Source: Callorhinus ursinus (taxonomy: Eukaryota; Chordata; Mammalia; Carnivora; Otariidae). Taken from it: a stretch of DNA of 64,000 bases. Within the stretch, counting starts at the first letter, position 1; the number at the start of each line of letters is the position of its first letter. The position numbers were made by a program, and so were the translations under genes. The stretch covers positions 1,280,463 to 1,344,462 of the forward strand of contig NW_020313044.1 in assembly GCF_003265705.1 (NCBI RefSeq). The letters run 5' to 3'. Under the pieces are notes generated by a model. That model worked only from the letters and a program-made list of their open reading frames with translations, was not told where the DNA came from and did no database searches. Below, piece after piece: positions 22,368-33,503 of this stretch.

Positions 22368-22790
22368 AATCTTTTTTTTAATTAACATATTATGTATTAC
22401 TTGTTTCAGGGGTACAGGTCTGTAACTGATCAGTCTTATGTAACATCCAGTGCTCATGACAATACATACCCTCCCTAATGTCCATCACCCAGTTACCCCA
22501 TCCCCCCACCCAGCTCCCCTCCAACAACCCTCAGTTTGTTTCCTAAGATTAAGAGTCTCTTATGGTTTGTCTCCCTCTCTGATTTCATCTTGTTTCATTT
22601 TTCCCTCTCTTCCCTGTGATCCTCTGCTTTGTTTCTTAAATTCCACACATCTCACATCAGTGAGATCATACGATACTTGTCTTTCTCTGATTGACTTATT
22701 TCACTTAGGATAATACCCTCTAGTTCCATCCATATCATTGCAAATGGCAAGATTTCAGGGTTTTCTTGATGGCCTAGTACAGAATCTTCT
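22368..22790 (-). mobile_element. L1 3' end, antisense to the window
   Basis: On the plus strand it shows the complement of an L1 tail: 'ttaacatattatgtattac', 'aagattaagagtctcttatgg', and 'cttatttcacttaggataat...ttccatccat'. The pattern is that of carnivore L1 3' ends. No coding capacity. Confidence 0.75.
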
Positions 22791-22899
22791 AAGTTTTAAA
22801 TACCTCATAAAATTCGTAGAGAGGAGCTTTTTAAAAAAGTTAGAGAACAACATCTATACAATGGACAAATAACTGAGCTCTTACAATATGCCAGGAACT

Positions 22900-23060
22900 G
22901 GGCACCTGGGTGGCTCAGTCGGTTAAGGGATTGCCTTTGGCTCAGGTCATGATCCTGGATTGAGTCCCACATCGGGCTCCCTGCTCAGTGGGGAGTGTGT
23001 TTCTCCCTCTGACCCTCCCCCTTCTTGTGCTTTCTCCCAAATAAATAAAATATTTTTAAA
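22900..23060 (+). mobile_element. CAN-SINE type B-like
   Basis: Flanked by 'aatatgccagg' and 'aatatgccagt'. Slightly deleted at 'cctggattgag'. Confidence 0.9.
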
Positions 23061-23119
23061 AAAATATGCCAGTAACTATTTTAAGGGCTTTATTATTTTT
23101 CTTAAAAGTTTTAATTTAT

Positions 23120-23335
23120 GGGGGGGGGGGCCTGGGTGGCTCAGTCAGTTAAGCGTCTGCCTTTGGCTCAGGTCGTGATCCCAGGGTCCTGGGATCGAGC
23201 CCTGCATTGGGCTCCCCGCTCGGCGGGAGGCCTGCTTCTCCCTCCCCCACTCCCCCTGCTTGTGTTCCTGCTGTCACTATCTTTCTCTGTCAAATGAATA
23301 AATAAAATCTTTAAAAATAAATAAATAAAATAAAA
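23120..23335 (+). mobile_element. CAN-SINE with G-run at its head
   Basis: A run of G replaces the first head bases. Body and long composite A-tail are intact. First of a tight three-SINE cluster. Confidence 0.9.
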
Positions 23336-23365
23336 TGTATGTTTAAAAAAAAAAGTTTTATTTAT

Positions 23366-23550
23366 GGGCACCTGGGTGGCTCAGTTGGTTGAGCGACTGC
23401 CTTCGGCTCAGGTCATGATCCTGGAGTCCCGGGATCGGGTCCCGCATCGGGCTCCCTGCTCAGCGGGGAGTCTGCTTCTCCCTCTGCCCCTCTTCCCTCT
23501 CGTGCTCTCTATCTCTCATTCTCTCTCTCTCAAATAAACAATCTTTAAAA
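23366..23550 (+). mobile_element. CAN-SINE type B in cluster
   Basis: Head 'gggcacctgggtggctcagttggttgagcgactg'. Its tail runs straight into an opposite-orientation copy. Confidence 0.92.
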
Positions 23551-23719
23551 AAAATTTTATTTATATATTTGAGACAGAGTGAGAGAGAGCGCAGAGGGAG
23601 AGGGAGAAGCAAACTTCCCACAGAGCAAAGAGCCAGACGTGGGGCTCGATCTCAGGACCCTGATGTCATGACCTGAGCTGAAGACAGATGCTTAACCAAC
23701 TGAGCCACCCAGGTACCCC
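23551..23719 (-). mobile_element. CAN-SINE, minus, completing an inverted pair
   Basis: Tail-to-tail with the preceding copy. 'ttaagggcttta' before the cluster (about 23081) and after it (23720) mark the original target. Confidence 0.9.
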
Positions 23720-23721
23720 TT

Positions 23722-23815
23722 AAGGGCTTTAAATGTATGAATTCATTTATCCTTACAATTCTATGGATGCAGATACTTTCACTATATCCATTTCACTGAC
23801 AAGAAAACCAAAAAA
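23722..23815 (-). mobile_element. MIR-like fragment
   Basis: 'aattcatttatccttacaattctatggatgcagatactttcactatatccatttcactgac' is the antisense MIR/L2-associated pattern (TTAATCCTCACAAC..CCATTTTACAGA). Confidence 0.4.
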
Positions 23816-23985
23816 CATTGAGAACTTTCTGGGGTGATAGAAATGTTGTCATGACTATGGTAAAGGTGGTTACATGCTTAACACACATGTCAAACTTATT
23901 GAACTGGACATTTAATTGGTGAATATTATTGTATATAAATTATTACTGCATGTAAATTATACTTCAAAAAAAACTGAAAAAATTA
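23815..23985 (+). mobile_element. Old L1 3'-end fragment
   Basis: 'ggggtgatagaaatgttgt...ggtaaaggtggttacatg...ttgaactggacatttaattggtgaat' is the pattern of L1M tails. Confidence 0.55.
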
Positions 23986-24087
23986 AAAAGAAACCACACA
24001 AATAAAGACATAACATCACTTTAATAGATTATCTAATACCAAACTATTTTCATTATAGAGTATGTCATTTTTAAAATACACTTCTCA

Positions 24088-24285
24088 GGCACCTGGGTGG
24101 CTCAGATGGTTAAGCATCTGCCTTCGGCTCAGGTCATGATCCCGGAGTCCTGGGATCGAGTTCCACATCAGGCTCCCAGCTCCTTGGGAGCCTGCTTCTC
24201 CCTCTGCCTCTCTCTCTCTCTCTCTGTGTGTCTCTCATGAATAAATAAATAAAATCTTTAAAAAAAAAAAATAAAATAAAATAAA
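24088..24285 (+). mobile_element. CAN-SINE
   Basis: Flanked by 'aaaatacacttctc' and 'aaaatatacttctc'. The body has a long TCTC/TGTG tract. Confidence 0.93.
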
Positions 24286-24605
24286 ATATACTTCTCTATC
24301 CAAAAAAGAAAAATAAAAGATCTCTTTCAACCACATTTCAAGAACCTATCCTATTCGGCCCTAGTATGTTATCCAGCACATTTAGAAACTACTACATTTT
24401 CTATATAGCAATAAAAAAGAAATTAAAGTTGGACTGAAGATTAAGTCTTTTCAAGGCCAACAATTTAACAAAACAATGTAACAGTACTAAGATTCGAACT
24501 GAGACATACTAATAAAGTTTTATCGTTTTGCAAATAAACCATCTGTGGGAAGAGCAACATCTGCCAAGATAAAATGTCATTTTCATGTGAAAAAGTTCTA
24601 CTTTT

Positions 24606-24811
24606 GGGGCGCCTGGGTGGCTCAGGCGTTGAGCATCTTCCTTCGTCTGCCTTTGGCTCAGATCATGATCCCAGGGTCCTGGGATCGAGCCCCACATCGG
24701 GCTCCCTGCTCGGCGGGAAGCCTGCTTCTCCCTCTCCCACTCCCCCTGCTGTGTTCCCTCTCTCGCTGTGTCTCTGTCAAATCAATAAAAAAAATCTAAA
24801 AAAAAAAAAAA
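24606..24811 (+). mobile_element. CAN-SINE type A with head insertion
   Basis: Extra 'catcttccttcg' in the head region. Target repeat 'aaagttctacttt' on both sides. Confidence 0.93.
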
Positions 24812-26461
24812 GTTCTACTTTCAAAATGAATAGAATGAGAAAATTCACTTTTGCCCTAAATGCTTTTTGATAAAATAGGATACAATTCACACAGAAAAAT
24901 TTAAGAGCTACCTCAATAACTGCTAAAGCCAAAAAGAAAAACAAATCCCTATCACTAATTTACTATGAGGAAAAAGTCAGCAGGGAGCTGGGCCTCAATA
25001 AAGATGGTAAACTTTGGGAAAAGAGATTTAAGTTTGTAGACAATTACACTGTCTGACTCTAAGTCAATGAACCAAAGTTTAAGGCAAATAAATTTACCCC
25101 TGCTCCTTATATTTAGGTTTTCATTAGCAAGCTCTAAACATTTCATCAAAGCAAAGGAAAAGACACCTCTTCATTCAGAAGGCACTACCTTCATTCAAAC
25201 TGAACAAAGATAGCTCTATGAAGGTTCCCAAAATGCTAAATCAGTGATTCCTTCCTGATCTGAAAAACTGACAAGGCATTCATTTGTCTGAAACCCTTAA
25301 CAGTACACCAAACAAACAGGCTGAACAAATGTCTCAAGAGCACATAAAGTGGGGCGCCTGGGTGGCTCAGTCGTTAAGTGTCTGCCTTCGGCTCAGGTCA
25401 TGATCCCAGGGTCCTGGGATCGAGTCCCGCAACGGGCTCCCTGCTCAGCGGGGAGCCTGCTTCTCCCTCTCCCACTCCCCCTGCTTGTGTTCCTGCTCTT
25501 GCTGTCTCTCTCTGTCAAATAAATAAATAAAATCTTAAAAAAAAAAAAAAGAGTGCATAAAGTTACCTGTCATATGTTCACAGATGCTATTTTGATCAAG
25601 GAAAACACCAAGTCAATTAAATCTATCATTAAATTCATACTGACTATGCCATTAAGTATTATAGGATAAAACAGAATTCAGGATCAGAAGTATTTTAAAT
25701 TAAGAGCTATAACACTCAAAAGTTTAGGAACTTCTTTACCTTAAAAAAAAACAAAAAAAAGAGTATGAAGTACACCTTGTGACAATTTTTACCCCTATGC
25801 CTGAGGACTTGTTCATCTGAGTGCACTTTAACATACTACTTGAGAGTACAATCTTCCTCTATGGTCATTCCACAAAACTACAATGAACAATGGAATTAAG
25901 CCTATTTTGTAGGACTACAGTTGCCAAACTAAGATACTAGATATAACACATATATTTCAAAGATTAAAACACACTAAATGTAAACCATTTTACCTTGAGA
26001 CAACTTTTATTCCTCTCTTATTTAATGTATTCAGGCAAAAATTGGTTGTCCCTGTAGATAAGCTACTGGTAAACAGCCTGGTTCATTTTGAAAAACTCTC
26101 AAAAGGGTTTCATGACCACAGTCAATTATTTTATAACCTCCAACCATGATTTCAAGCTATCCCAATCAAAACAAAGTAATAAAGCCATAGGGAGATGAAA
26201 CCCCTGTAACTAAGTCCCCTATCTATTCTCCTCACTAATCTCCTCAAAACTAAAATCTAACCCAAATCCCCCCCTGGACAAAATTCCTCAATTGTTTTCC
26301 ACTGCCTAGAGTCCCGGACTCCAAATTTTTGATCAGGAAAAAAATTATGAATCTACCCTTCATTTTTGTATTGTATGCATATTTCTAAAATAGTAAATAA
26401 TATACTAATATATATAATAAAACATACACAAAAATAATTTTAATACATAAAAACAAATTGC
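24812..26461. other. Intron 1 stretch, largely single-copy
   Basis: Apart from the SINE at 25351-25550, nothing identifiable. The segment near 26200-26330 faintly resembles L2 but was too diverged to call. Confidence 0.5.
25351..25550 (+). mobile_element. CAN-SINE type A
   Basis: Target copies 'agagcacataaagt' and 'agagtgcataaagt'. Confidence 0.95.
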
Positions 26462-26670
26462 GGGGCACCTTGGGTGGCTCAGTCGGTTAAGCATTAGACT
26501 CTTGGTCTCAGCTCAGGTCATGATCTCAGGGTTGTGAGATCCAGCCCCGTCAGTGCAGAGTCAGCCTGGGATTCTTTCCCCCTTCCTCTCTCCCCATTTC
26601 TCCCCTCCCTCCCCCTCGGGCTCTCTCTCTCAAATAAATAAAATCTTTAACATGTCAAAAAAAAAATTTT
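26462..26670 (+). mobile_element. CAN-SINE type C
   Basis: Older head 'gcattagactcttggtctcagc' and 'gggttgtgagatcc'. Confidence 0.88.
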
Positions 26671-26680
26671 ACTATTACTG

Positions 26681-26684
<4 letters not shown>

Positions 26685-26727
<43 letters not shown>
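26685..26727. repeat. (CA)n microsatellite, about 43 bp
   Basis: Perfect CA dinucleotide run just before an L1 tail. Confidence 0.97.
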
Positions 26728-26728
<1 letters not shown>

Positions 26729-26963
26729 TCAAAGGCATACTGATGGCCAACAGACATGAAAAGATGTGTAACATTGGTCTAACCAGGAAAATGTAAATCA
26801 AAACCACAATGAGATATCACCTCACACCTGTCAGAACGGCTAGTATCAAAAAGAAATAACAAGTGTTGGCAAGTATATAGAGAAAAGGGAAGCCTCTTGC
26901 ACTGTTGGTGGGAAAGTAAACTTGTGCAGCCGCTACAGGAAACAGTATAGAAGTACCTCAAAA

Positions 26964-27160
26964 GGGGCGCCTGGGTGGCTCAGTCGTTGAGCGTCTGCCT
27001 TATGCTCAGGTCATGATCCCGGGGTCCTGGGATCGAGCCCCACATCGGGCTCCCTGCTCGGAGGGAAGCCTGCTTCTCCCTCTCCCACTCCCCCTGCTTT
27101 TGTTCCCTCTCACGCTGTGTCTCTCTCTGTCAAATAAATAAATAAAATCTAAAAAAAAAA
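26964..27160 (+). mobile_element. CAN-SINE type A inside L1
   Basis: Target repeat 'agtacctcaaaa' on both sides; interrupts the L1 ORF2 relic. Confidence 0.95.
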
Positions 27161-27192
27161 AAGTACCTCAAAAAATTAAATACAGAAATACT

Positions 27193-27395
27193 GGGGAGCC
27201 TGGGTGGCTCAGTCGTTAAGCGTCTGCCTTCGGCTCAGGTCATGATCCCAGGGTCCTGGGATCTAGCCCCGCATCGGGCTCCCTGCTCAGCAGGAAGCCT
27301 GCTTCTCCCTCTCCCACTCCCCCTGCTTGTGTTCCCTCTCTCGCTATGTCTCTCTCTGTCCAATAAATAAAATCTTTTAAAAATAAATAAATAAA
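27193..27395 (+). mobile_element. CAN-SINE type A inside L1
   Basis: Target repeat 'aaatacagaaatac' on both sides, only about 30 bp from the preceding SINE. Confidence 0.95.
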
Positions 27396-28259
27396 TACAG
27401 AAATACCATACAATCCAGTAATTCCACTTATGAGGATTTACCCAAAGAAAATGAAAACACTATTCTGAAAAGATACATGCACCCCAATGCTTACTGCAGC
27501 ATTATATACAGTAGCCAAGATATGGAAGCAAACTAAGTATCCATCAATGAATGAAGGGATAAAGAAGATGTGGTATATACAGACAATGAGATATTACTCA
27601 GCCATAAAAAAGAAGGAGATCTTGCCATTTGCAAAGACATGGACCTAGAGGATATTACACTAAGTGAAATAAATCAGAAAGACAAATACCACACAATTTC
27701 ACTTGTATGTGGAATCTAAGAAATGAAACAAAAACCAGAAATAGACTCAAACACAGAGAATAAAATGGTAGTTGCCAGAGGGGAGGGGAGTGGGGAGAAG
27801 GGCAAATAGATGAAAGGTATTAAGAGGTACAAAATTCCAGTAATAAGATAAGTAAGTCACAGAGATGAAAAGTACACCACAGGGAATACAGTCAATAATA
27901 ATGTGATAACTCTGTATGGTGACAGATGGTAACTGTACTTATTGCAGTGAGCATTTCCTAATGTATATAAATGTCAAATCACTATGTTGTACACCTGGAA
28001 CTAATACAGTATTTTATGTCAACAATACTTATATTTAAAAATTTAAAAAAAAAACCAAGTACCTCACTTCTGAGACCAGTGGCCTAACATACTGTTTCTC
28101 TAACTTCGTCTGAGGATGGGGAGGGGTTTGTTCAATATACAGAGTACAAAGCCACAACCCCAATCCAGCATCCATGAGAACATGGCCTGGACCTCATGTT
28201 TAATAAGCTCTTCAGGTGATTACAATGCATAGAAAGATTTAAGAACCTCCAGCATACAA

Positions 28260-28750
28260 ACTAAACCCTAAACTCCATTGCATGGCCTACAAGTACTTTA
28301 CCTACCAGTAAAATCTCCCTTCCTGCCACTCTTTCACCTCACTCTACTCTCCAGCAATACTTAAGTTACTTGAAGTCCATAATCCACAGCTCTCAGGCTC
28401 TACACATACCATTTTCTGTGCCTGAAGTGGTAACTCAACACCATAACCTACCACTACCCTAACCAATCCCATCCAGTTCACCAAACTTCTATTGATATTT
28501 TAGTCCAATTCTAATTTCCTATCAAACCTTGCCTAATTTTCCGAAGCATACAGTTCTCCTTCTTCTTTGCTCCTAATATACCATGACTTTTATAGCAATT
28601 ATCTCACAGAATTAAAGTATGTCTGTCTCTCAATAGAGAGGATCCGTGAAGGTAGGAACCCTGTCGTTTCATCTTTTGTAACACTAAAGGCCTCACCCAA
28701 TGCATGACACATAATTTAATTTTTTAAATATATGTTGAATAAAGACATAA
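28260..28750 (+). mobile_element. L2 LINE 3' end
   Basis: Sense L2: 'catggcctacaagtactttacc', 'cttcctgccactctttcacc', 'tagagaggatccgtgaaggtaggaaccctg' and 'tgttgaataaag'. Ancient and non-coding. Confidence 0.65.
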
Positions 28751-29000
28751 ACAAGAAACAATACTGTCTATTCGAAGTTAAGATTAACAAGAAGGGGCAT
28801 CTCCTTAAGTGATTAAAAACTAAATAAAACATCAAAAATGGCTGCCACATCTACTTTCCACAATAACCGAAGATAATCAAGTCATGAAGGAAAAATAACT
28901 ATTACTTACAAAAATATCTGAAGCACTTTACAAGTTATTTCTCACACCTAGAATAATGCTATGAATCAGACACTATTATATATATATATAAACTGAAAGT

Positions 29001-29139
29001 GGGGCACCTGGATGGCACAGTCAGTTGGACTCTTGGTTTCAGCTCAGGTGGTGATCTCAGGATCTGAGGATCGTGAGACCCAGTCCTGAGTGGGGCTCCA
29101 CTGCGGGCACAAAGTCTGCTTAAGACTCCCTCTCTCCCA
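29001..29139 (+). mobile_element. CAN-SINE type C, left part (host of a nested SINE)
   Basis: Head 'ggggcacctggatggcaca' and 'gactcttggtttcagc'. Its CT body and tail resume at 29351-29422. Confidence 0.85.
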
Positions 29140-29350
29140 GGGCGCCTGGGTGGCTCAGTTGGTTAATAGACTGCCTTCGGCTCAGGTCATGATCCTGGAG
29201 TCCCGGGATCGAGTCCCACATCGGGATCGAGTCCCACATCGGGCTCCCCGCTCAGCGGGGAGTCTGCTTCTCCCTCTGACCCTCCTCCCTCTCATGCTCT
29301 CTATCTCTCATTCTCTCTTTCTCAAGTAAATAAATAAAATCTTAAAAAAA
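29140..29350 (+). mobile_element. CAN-SINE type B nested in an older SINE, with internal duplication
   Basis: Inserted in the CT body of the older copy. Carries a direct tandem duplication of about 18 bp ('atcgagtcccacatcggg') at 29209-29245. Confidence 0.92.
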
Positions 29351-29422
29351 GACTCTCACTCTCTCTCTCCCTCTGCCCCGTGCTCACTCACTCACTCTTT
29401 CTCTCAAATAAATAAATAAAAA
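29351..29422 (+). mobile_element. CAN-SINE type C, right part
   Basis: CT-rich body remainder and (AAAT)n tail of the copy starting at 29001. Confidence 0.8.
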
Positions 29423-29550
29423 GTATTATGAGCCTCAAGTTACTCAGCTTGACTTTAAAATTTGTAAATGATGATGCTAAAATATACTGGTGGATCTAAC
29501 TGCAAATCTTTCTAATCTAAGTGTTTTAAGTCTTAAGAAACCAGAACATT

Positions 29551-29761
29551 GGGGCGCCTGGGTGGCTCAGTTGGTTAAGCCACTGCCTTCGGCTCAGGTC
29601 ATGATCCTGGAGTCCTGGGATCGAGTCCCGCATCGGGCTCCCTGCTCAGCGGGGAGTCTGCTTCTCCCTCTGACCCTCCCCCCTCTCATGTGCTCTCTCT
29701 CTCTCTCTCTCATTCTCTCTCTTTCAAATAAATAAATAAATAAATCTTTAAAAAAAAAAAA
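29551..29761 (+). mobile_element. CAN-SINE type B
   Basis: Perfect 16-bp target repeat 'aagaaaccagaacatt' on both sides, indicating recent insertion. Confidence 0.96.
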
Positions 29762-29789
29762 GAAACCAGAACATTAAGATGAGCACTAC

Positions 29790-29885
29790 TGGGGGCACCT
29801 GGCTGGCTCAATCAGTAGAGAATGTGACTTTTGATCCGGGGTTATAAGTTTGAGCCCCACACTGGGAGTAGAGATTACGGAACGA
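29790..29885 (+). mobile_element. CAN-SINE type D feeding a GA-rich satellite
   Basis: Head 'gggggcacctggctggctca' to 'gggagtagagattac'. Its A-tail has become the purine tract that follows. Confidence 0.8.
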
Positions 29886-29979
29886 AAAGAAGAAAAGAAA
29901 ACAAAAAAAAAAGAAAAAAGAAAAGAAAAGAAAGGAAAGAAAGAAAGAAAAGGAAGGAAGGAAGGAAGGAAGGAACGAA

Positions 29980-30012
<33 letters not shown>

Positions 30013-30072
30013 GAGAGAAAGGGAAAAAGAGAAAGAGAGAAAGAAAGAAAGAAAGGTAGGTAGGTAGGTAGA
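29886..30072. repeat. Polypurine (GAAA/GGAA)n microsatellite ending in (GGTA)n
   Basis: About 170 bases of almost pure purine on the plus strand, changing from AAAG to GGAA to GAAA units and ending in a short GGTA array at 30056-30071. Confidence 0.97.
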
Positions 30073-30089
30073 TTAAAAAATAAAACGAG

Positions 30090-30230
30090 CATGGTACCTG
30101 GCTCAGTTGGCTAAGTGTCCGACACTTGGAAAGCAGCCTCAATTCTGATTCAAAAAGCCAAGGAGACCACGAGGTACCTCCCCCTATGCACATTCGCTCT
30201 CTATCTCTCAAATAAATAAATCTTAAAAAA
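30090..30230 (+). mobile_element. CAN-SINE, degenerate
   Basis: Head reduced to 'ggtacctggctcagttggctaag'; the tail 'ctctcaaataaataaatctt' identifies it. Confidence 0.65.
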
Positions 30231-30254
30231 AATCTACATGAGGAAAGGTAACTC

Positions 30255-30445
30255 TTTTTTTTTTAAAGATTTTATTTATTTGACAGAGACACAATGAGAG
30301 AGGGAACACCAGCAGGGGGAGTGGGAGAGGGAGAAGCAGGCTCCCCGCTGAGCAGGGAGCCCGATGCGGGGCTCGATCCCAGGACCCTGGGACCATGACC
30401 TGAGCCGAAGGCAGACGTTTAACGACTGAGCCACCCAGGCGCCCC
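30255..30445 (-). mobile_element. CAN-SINE type A
   Basis: Flanked by 'ggaaaggtaac' on both sides. Confidence 0.95.
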
Positions 30446-31114
30446 GGAAAGGTAACACTTTAAATGCCTGTCTCCTGATTAAAAGGTAAGCCTGAATGTT
30501 CTAGAAGATGCCTCCTGATAGATTCCCTTTTCCCACAAGCACTCCAGCGTCACTGGTCCACTAATGGAGCATGATTTTCCATTAAGTCAAAGTGACTTAT
30601 CAGCTAAATTAGCTCTTCACACTAAGTACTAGCACAATGAGTGAGTGATCCTTTTTTAAAAATAGCACTACAATTTAGAAGGTGACCAAAAATATCTGAG
30701 AAAGCATATATGCATTATAGAGAACACATACTGTAGACAGTTAAATGTGTGCATGTAATCTCAATATGGACAAATTTTGACTCTTCCAGACTCTATTCTA
30801 GTAACCTTTCACCTCTTTTCCATTGAAAACATGCACACCCAGCGCCTACTACAAACTAATGAGCAAGGTTTTAAGAAGACTAGTTTATCACTTCTTATTG
30901 CACATTAATACAAAACTATAACACTTCATTTTTTTCATGTAAGGGATATTATGGGTAATCCTACAACCTAACCTGTTCTTGGGTCCCTTGAAATCAGGAC
31001 ATTTCTCTTTTGCACAAACTTGAATAGAAACTGCTCTGGGGGAAGAAAGAAAGAAAAAGAAAAGAAAAGAAAAGAAAAAGAAAGGAAAGCTAGCACATGA
31101 ACAAAAAAAGCACT
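30446..31114. other. Intron 1 single-copy stretch
   Basis: No exon, regulatory motif or repeat recognised apart from the purine tract near 31.06 kb. Confidence 0.5.
31037..31087. repeat. (AAAAG)n purine microsatellite
   Basis: GAAA and GAAAA units over about 50 bases in intron 1, next to an L2 remnant. Confidence 0.9.
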
Positions 31115-31210
31115 TAATATACTTATTTTTGTATGTGTCCTCCCCACTAGATTGTGAACTTTGAAAGCAAAAGATATGACTTCTCCTTTGTTTCCTCACT
31201 GGTGAACACT
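31115..31210 (+). mobile_element. L2 fragment
   Basis: 'ctccccactagattgtgaactttgaaagc' is the L2 3'-end pattern (CCACTAGAxTGTAAGCTCC). Confidence 0.4.
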
Positions 31211-31229
31211 AAACAAAAGTAGAACTCCA

Positions 31230-31427
31230 GGGGTGCCTGGGCTCAGATGATTGGGCATCTGCCTTCAGCTCAGGTCGTGATCTCCTGGTCCTAGGATAGA
31301 GCCCCATCCCCGTGTCAAGCTCCCAGATCAGCGGGGAGCCTGTTTCTCCCTCTCCCTCTGCCCCTACCCCCACTCCTGCTGTCTCTTTCTGTCTCAAACA
31401 AATAAAATCTTTATTAAAAAAAAAAAA
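31230..31427 (+). mobile_element. CAN-SINE
   Basis: Flanked by 'aaaagtagaactcca' on both sides. Part of the A-box region is deleted. Confidence 0.92.
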
Positions 31428-31684
31428 GTAGAACTCCAATATCTGAACTGATGCTATCATTTAGTGTACTTTCCAGTTCACTAACCAAATGAATCCTCAC
31501 AACAGATCACCATTCCCTCTCTCAGAATAGGAACAAAAAAAAATCTCAGAAAGCAGAAGAAACTGGTTCAAAGTCACTGAACTAGTGACTAGAACTCTTA
31601 AGACTGTTATCTTTTAAGTGGATATTCTTTCAGGCAACAATGACTACAATCATCACTGAAAATTTTGTTTAAAATTTCAGTGAA

Positions 31685-31880
31685 GGGGCGCCTGCGTGGC
31701 TCAGTCGTTGGGCGTCTGCCTTTGGCTCAGGTCGCGATCCCGGGGTCCTGGGATCAAGCCCCGCATCGGGCTCCCTGGTCGGCGGGGAGCCTGCTTCTCC
31801 CTCTCCTGCTCCCCCTGCTTGTGTTCCCTCTCTCGCTGTGTCTCTCTCTGTCAAATAAATAAGATCTTTAAGAAAAAAAA
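31685..31880 (+). mobile_element. CAN-SINE type A
   Basis: Target repeat 'aaaatttcagtgaa' on both sides. Confidence 0.95.
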
Positions 31881-32108
31881 ATAAAATTTCAGTGAAATAT
31901 ATGATATATTCCTAATTTATAAAACAAACATTCTGTACGTGCCACTCAAAAATCAATATTCAAACACTACAATATTCCTTAGTAGAAAAAAGTTTATCTT
32001 TGGAAATTATTTTTCAAAAGTTATTCTACAATCAACCATAATATGGTCTGCTTTTCCTATAAAAATTCTCTCATCTGATTCTAAATTTGAGTTCCTTTGC
32101 CTTTCCAA

Positions 32109-32241
32109 ATTTTTTTTTTAAGTAGGCTCCATGCCTAATGTGGAAACCAACATGGGGCTTGAACTCACAACCCTGAGATCAAGACCTGAGCTGAGATCAA
32201 GAGTTGGACGCTTAACCAACTGAGCCAGCCAGGCGTGCCCC
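32109..32241 (-). mobile_element. CAN-SINE type C/D, short
   Basis: 'aagtaggctccatgcc' to 'gagccagccaggcg'. An old body-less copy, first of a tandem pair. Confidence 0.75.
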
Positions 32242-32246
32242 CCAAT

Positions 32247-32361
32247 GTTTTTTAAGGATTTTATTTTTTTTAAGTAATCTGTACACCCAACATGGGGCTC
32301 AAACTCACAACCCCAAGATCAAGAGTCTCATGCTCCACTAACAGAGCTAGCTAGGCGCCCC
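32247..32361 (-). mobile_element. CAN-SINE type D, short
   Basis: Second of the minus-strand pair. Ends 'gagctagctaggcgcccc'. Confidence 0.75.
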
Positions 32362-32499
32362 TGCCTTTCTCAATTTTTAATTCACTGTGACTAGTGTTTT
32401 TTCCCCAAATTAGGACCACAAAGCACCTACCCTCCCACCACCCACTTCCTTGCCAATCAACTAAGCACCCACTATATCAATCAATAAGTGGTTTTCAAA

Positions 32500-32647
32500 C
32501 TACTGGGTACTAATCCAAAGAAAATGAAAACACTAATTCAAAAAGACAGATGCACCCCTATGTTTACTGAAGCGTTATTCACAACAGCCAAGATATAAGA
32601 ACAACCCAAATGTCCCATGAATGGATAAAGAAGATGTGGTGTACACA

Positions 32648-32689
<42 letters not shown>

Positions 32690-33092
32690 GGAGTAATACT
32701 CAGACATAAAAAAGAATGAGATCTTGCCATCTGCCACAACATGGATGGATGAAGATACTATGCCCAAGAGAAGTAAACCAGAGAAAGAAAAATACCATAT
32801 GATTTAACTTATATTCATATGTGATAAAATAAACAACAGATTCATAAATACAGAGAAATGGGTAAGATAGATGAAGGGGATTAAGAGGTATAAACTTCCA
32901 GTTATAAGTCATGGAGTTGAAAAGTACAGCAAAGGGAATGTATTAACAATACTGTAATAATGCTGATATATCGTAACCACAATTACTGTGGCGAGCACTG
33001 AATAATGTATAGAACTGTTGAGTCACTGTGATACACACCTGAAACTAATTTAACATTGCAATGTCAAATATACTTCAACAATAAAAAAAAAA
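32500..33092 (+). mobile_element. L1 3' end with internal CA microsatellite
   Basis: Same L1 tail pattern as at 27.4-28.0 kb, with 'cacccctatgtttactgaagc', 'catggatggatgaag', 'gtaaaccagagaaag' and 'atacacacctgaaactaat', closing in poly-A. A CA repeat at 32646-32687 sits where the 27.6-kb copy has 'atatacagacaatgag'. Confidence 0.85.
32646..32687. repeat. (CA)n microsatellite in L1
   Basis: Near-perfect CA run that expanded within the L1 tail. Confidence 0.97.
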
Positions 33093-33180
33093 TTCTTGTT
33101 TCTTTTTACTTTTCCTCTCCAAATGTATGGAACAGCAGCTTGATAAAAGCAAAAATATTTTAAGAATAAGTAAACAGCTC

Positions 33181-33350
33181 AGGCAGTTAAGCACCCGCCT
33201 TCAGCTCAAGTCATGATCCCGGGGTCCTGGGATCGAGCCCCACGTCAGGCTCCCTGCTCACTGGGAAGTCTGCTTCTCCCTCTGACCCTCCCCTCTCTCA
33301 TGCTCTGTCTCTCTCTCAAATAAAATCTTTAAAAAAAAAAGAATATAATG
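33181..33350 (+). mobile_element. CAN-SINE, 5'-truncated at insertion
   Basis: Starts within the head at 'ggcagttaagc'. Target repeat 'aataagtaaacagctca' precedes it and follows its tail. Confidence 0.88.
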
Positions 33351-33503
33351 AAAAAAATAAGTAAACAGCTCAACATGTTGTTTTTCTATCCCTAAAAAGG
33401 ACAATAATAAACTTAAGAGACATTCCTCTGAAAATTGTTTAAAATCAAAGAGATATGAATTATCATGCATCATATACAAAAGGAAAAGAAAATATACACT
33501 AGA

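Larger units (their letters stand above)
26733..28055 (+). mobile_element. L1 ORF2 end and 3' UTR, split by two SINEs
   Basis: Sense-strand L1 tail with 'aaccacaatgagatatcacc', 'gagatattactcagccataaaa', 'gacatggacctagaggatatta', 'taagtgaaataaatcagaaagac', 'gtacacctggaactaat' and a final A-rich tail. SINEs at 26964-27160 and 27193-27395 interrupt it. It is a 5'-truncated relic. Confidence 0.85.

Noticed and set aside
29831..30067. Lys/Glu-rich and Phe/Leu/Ser-rich open frames
   Set aside because: Both are readings of the polypurine tract on opposite strands.
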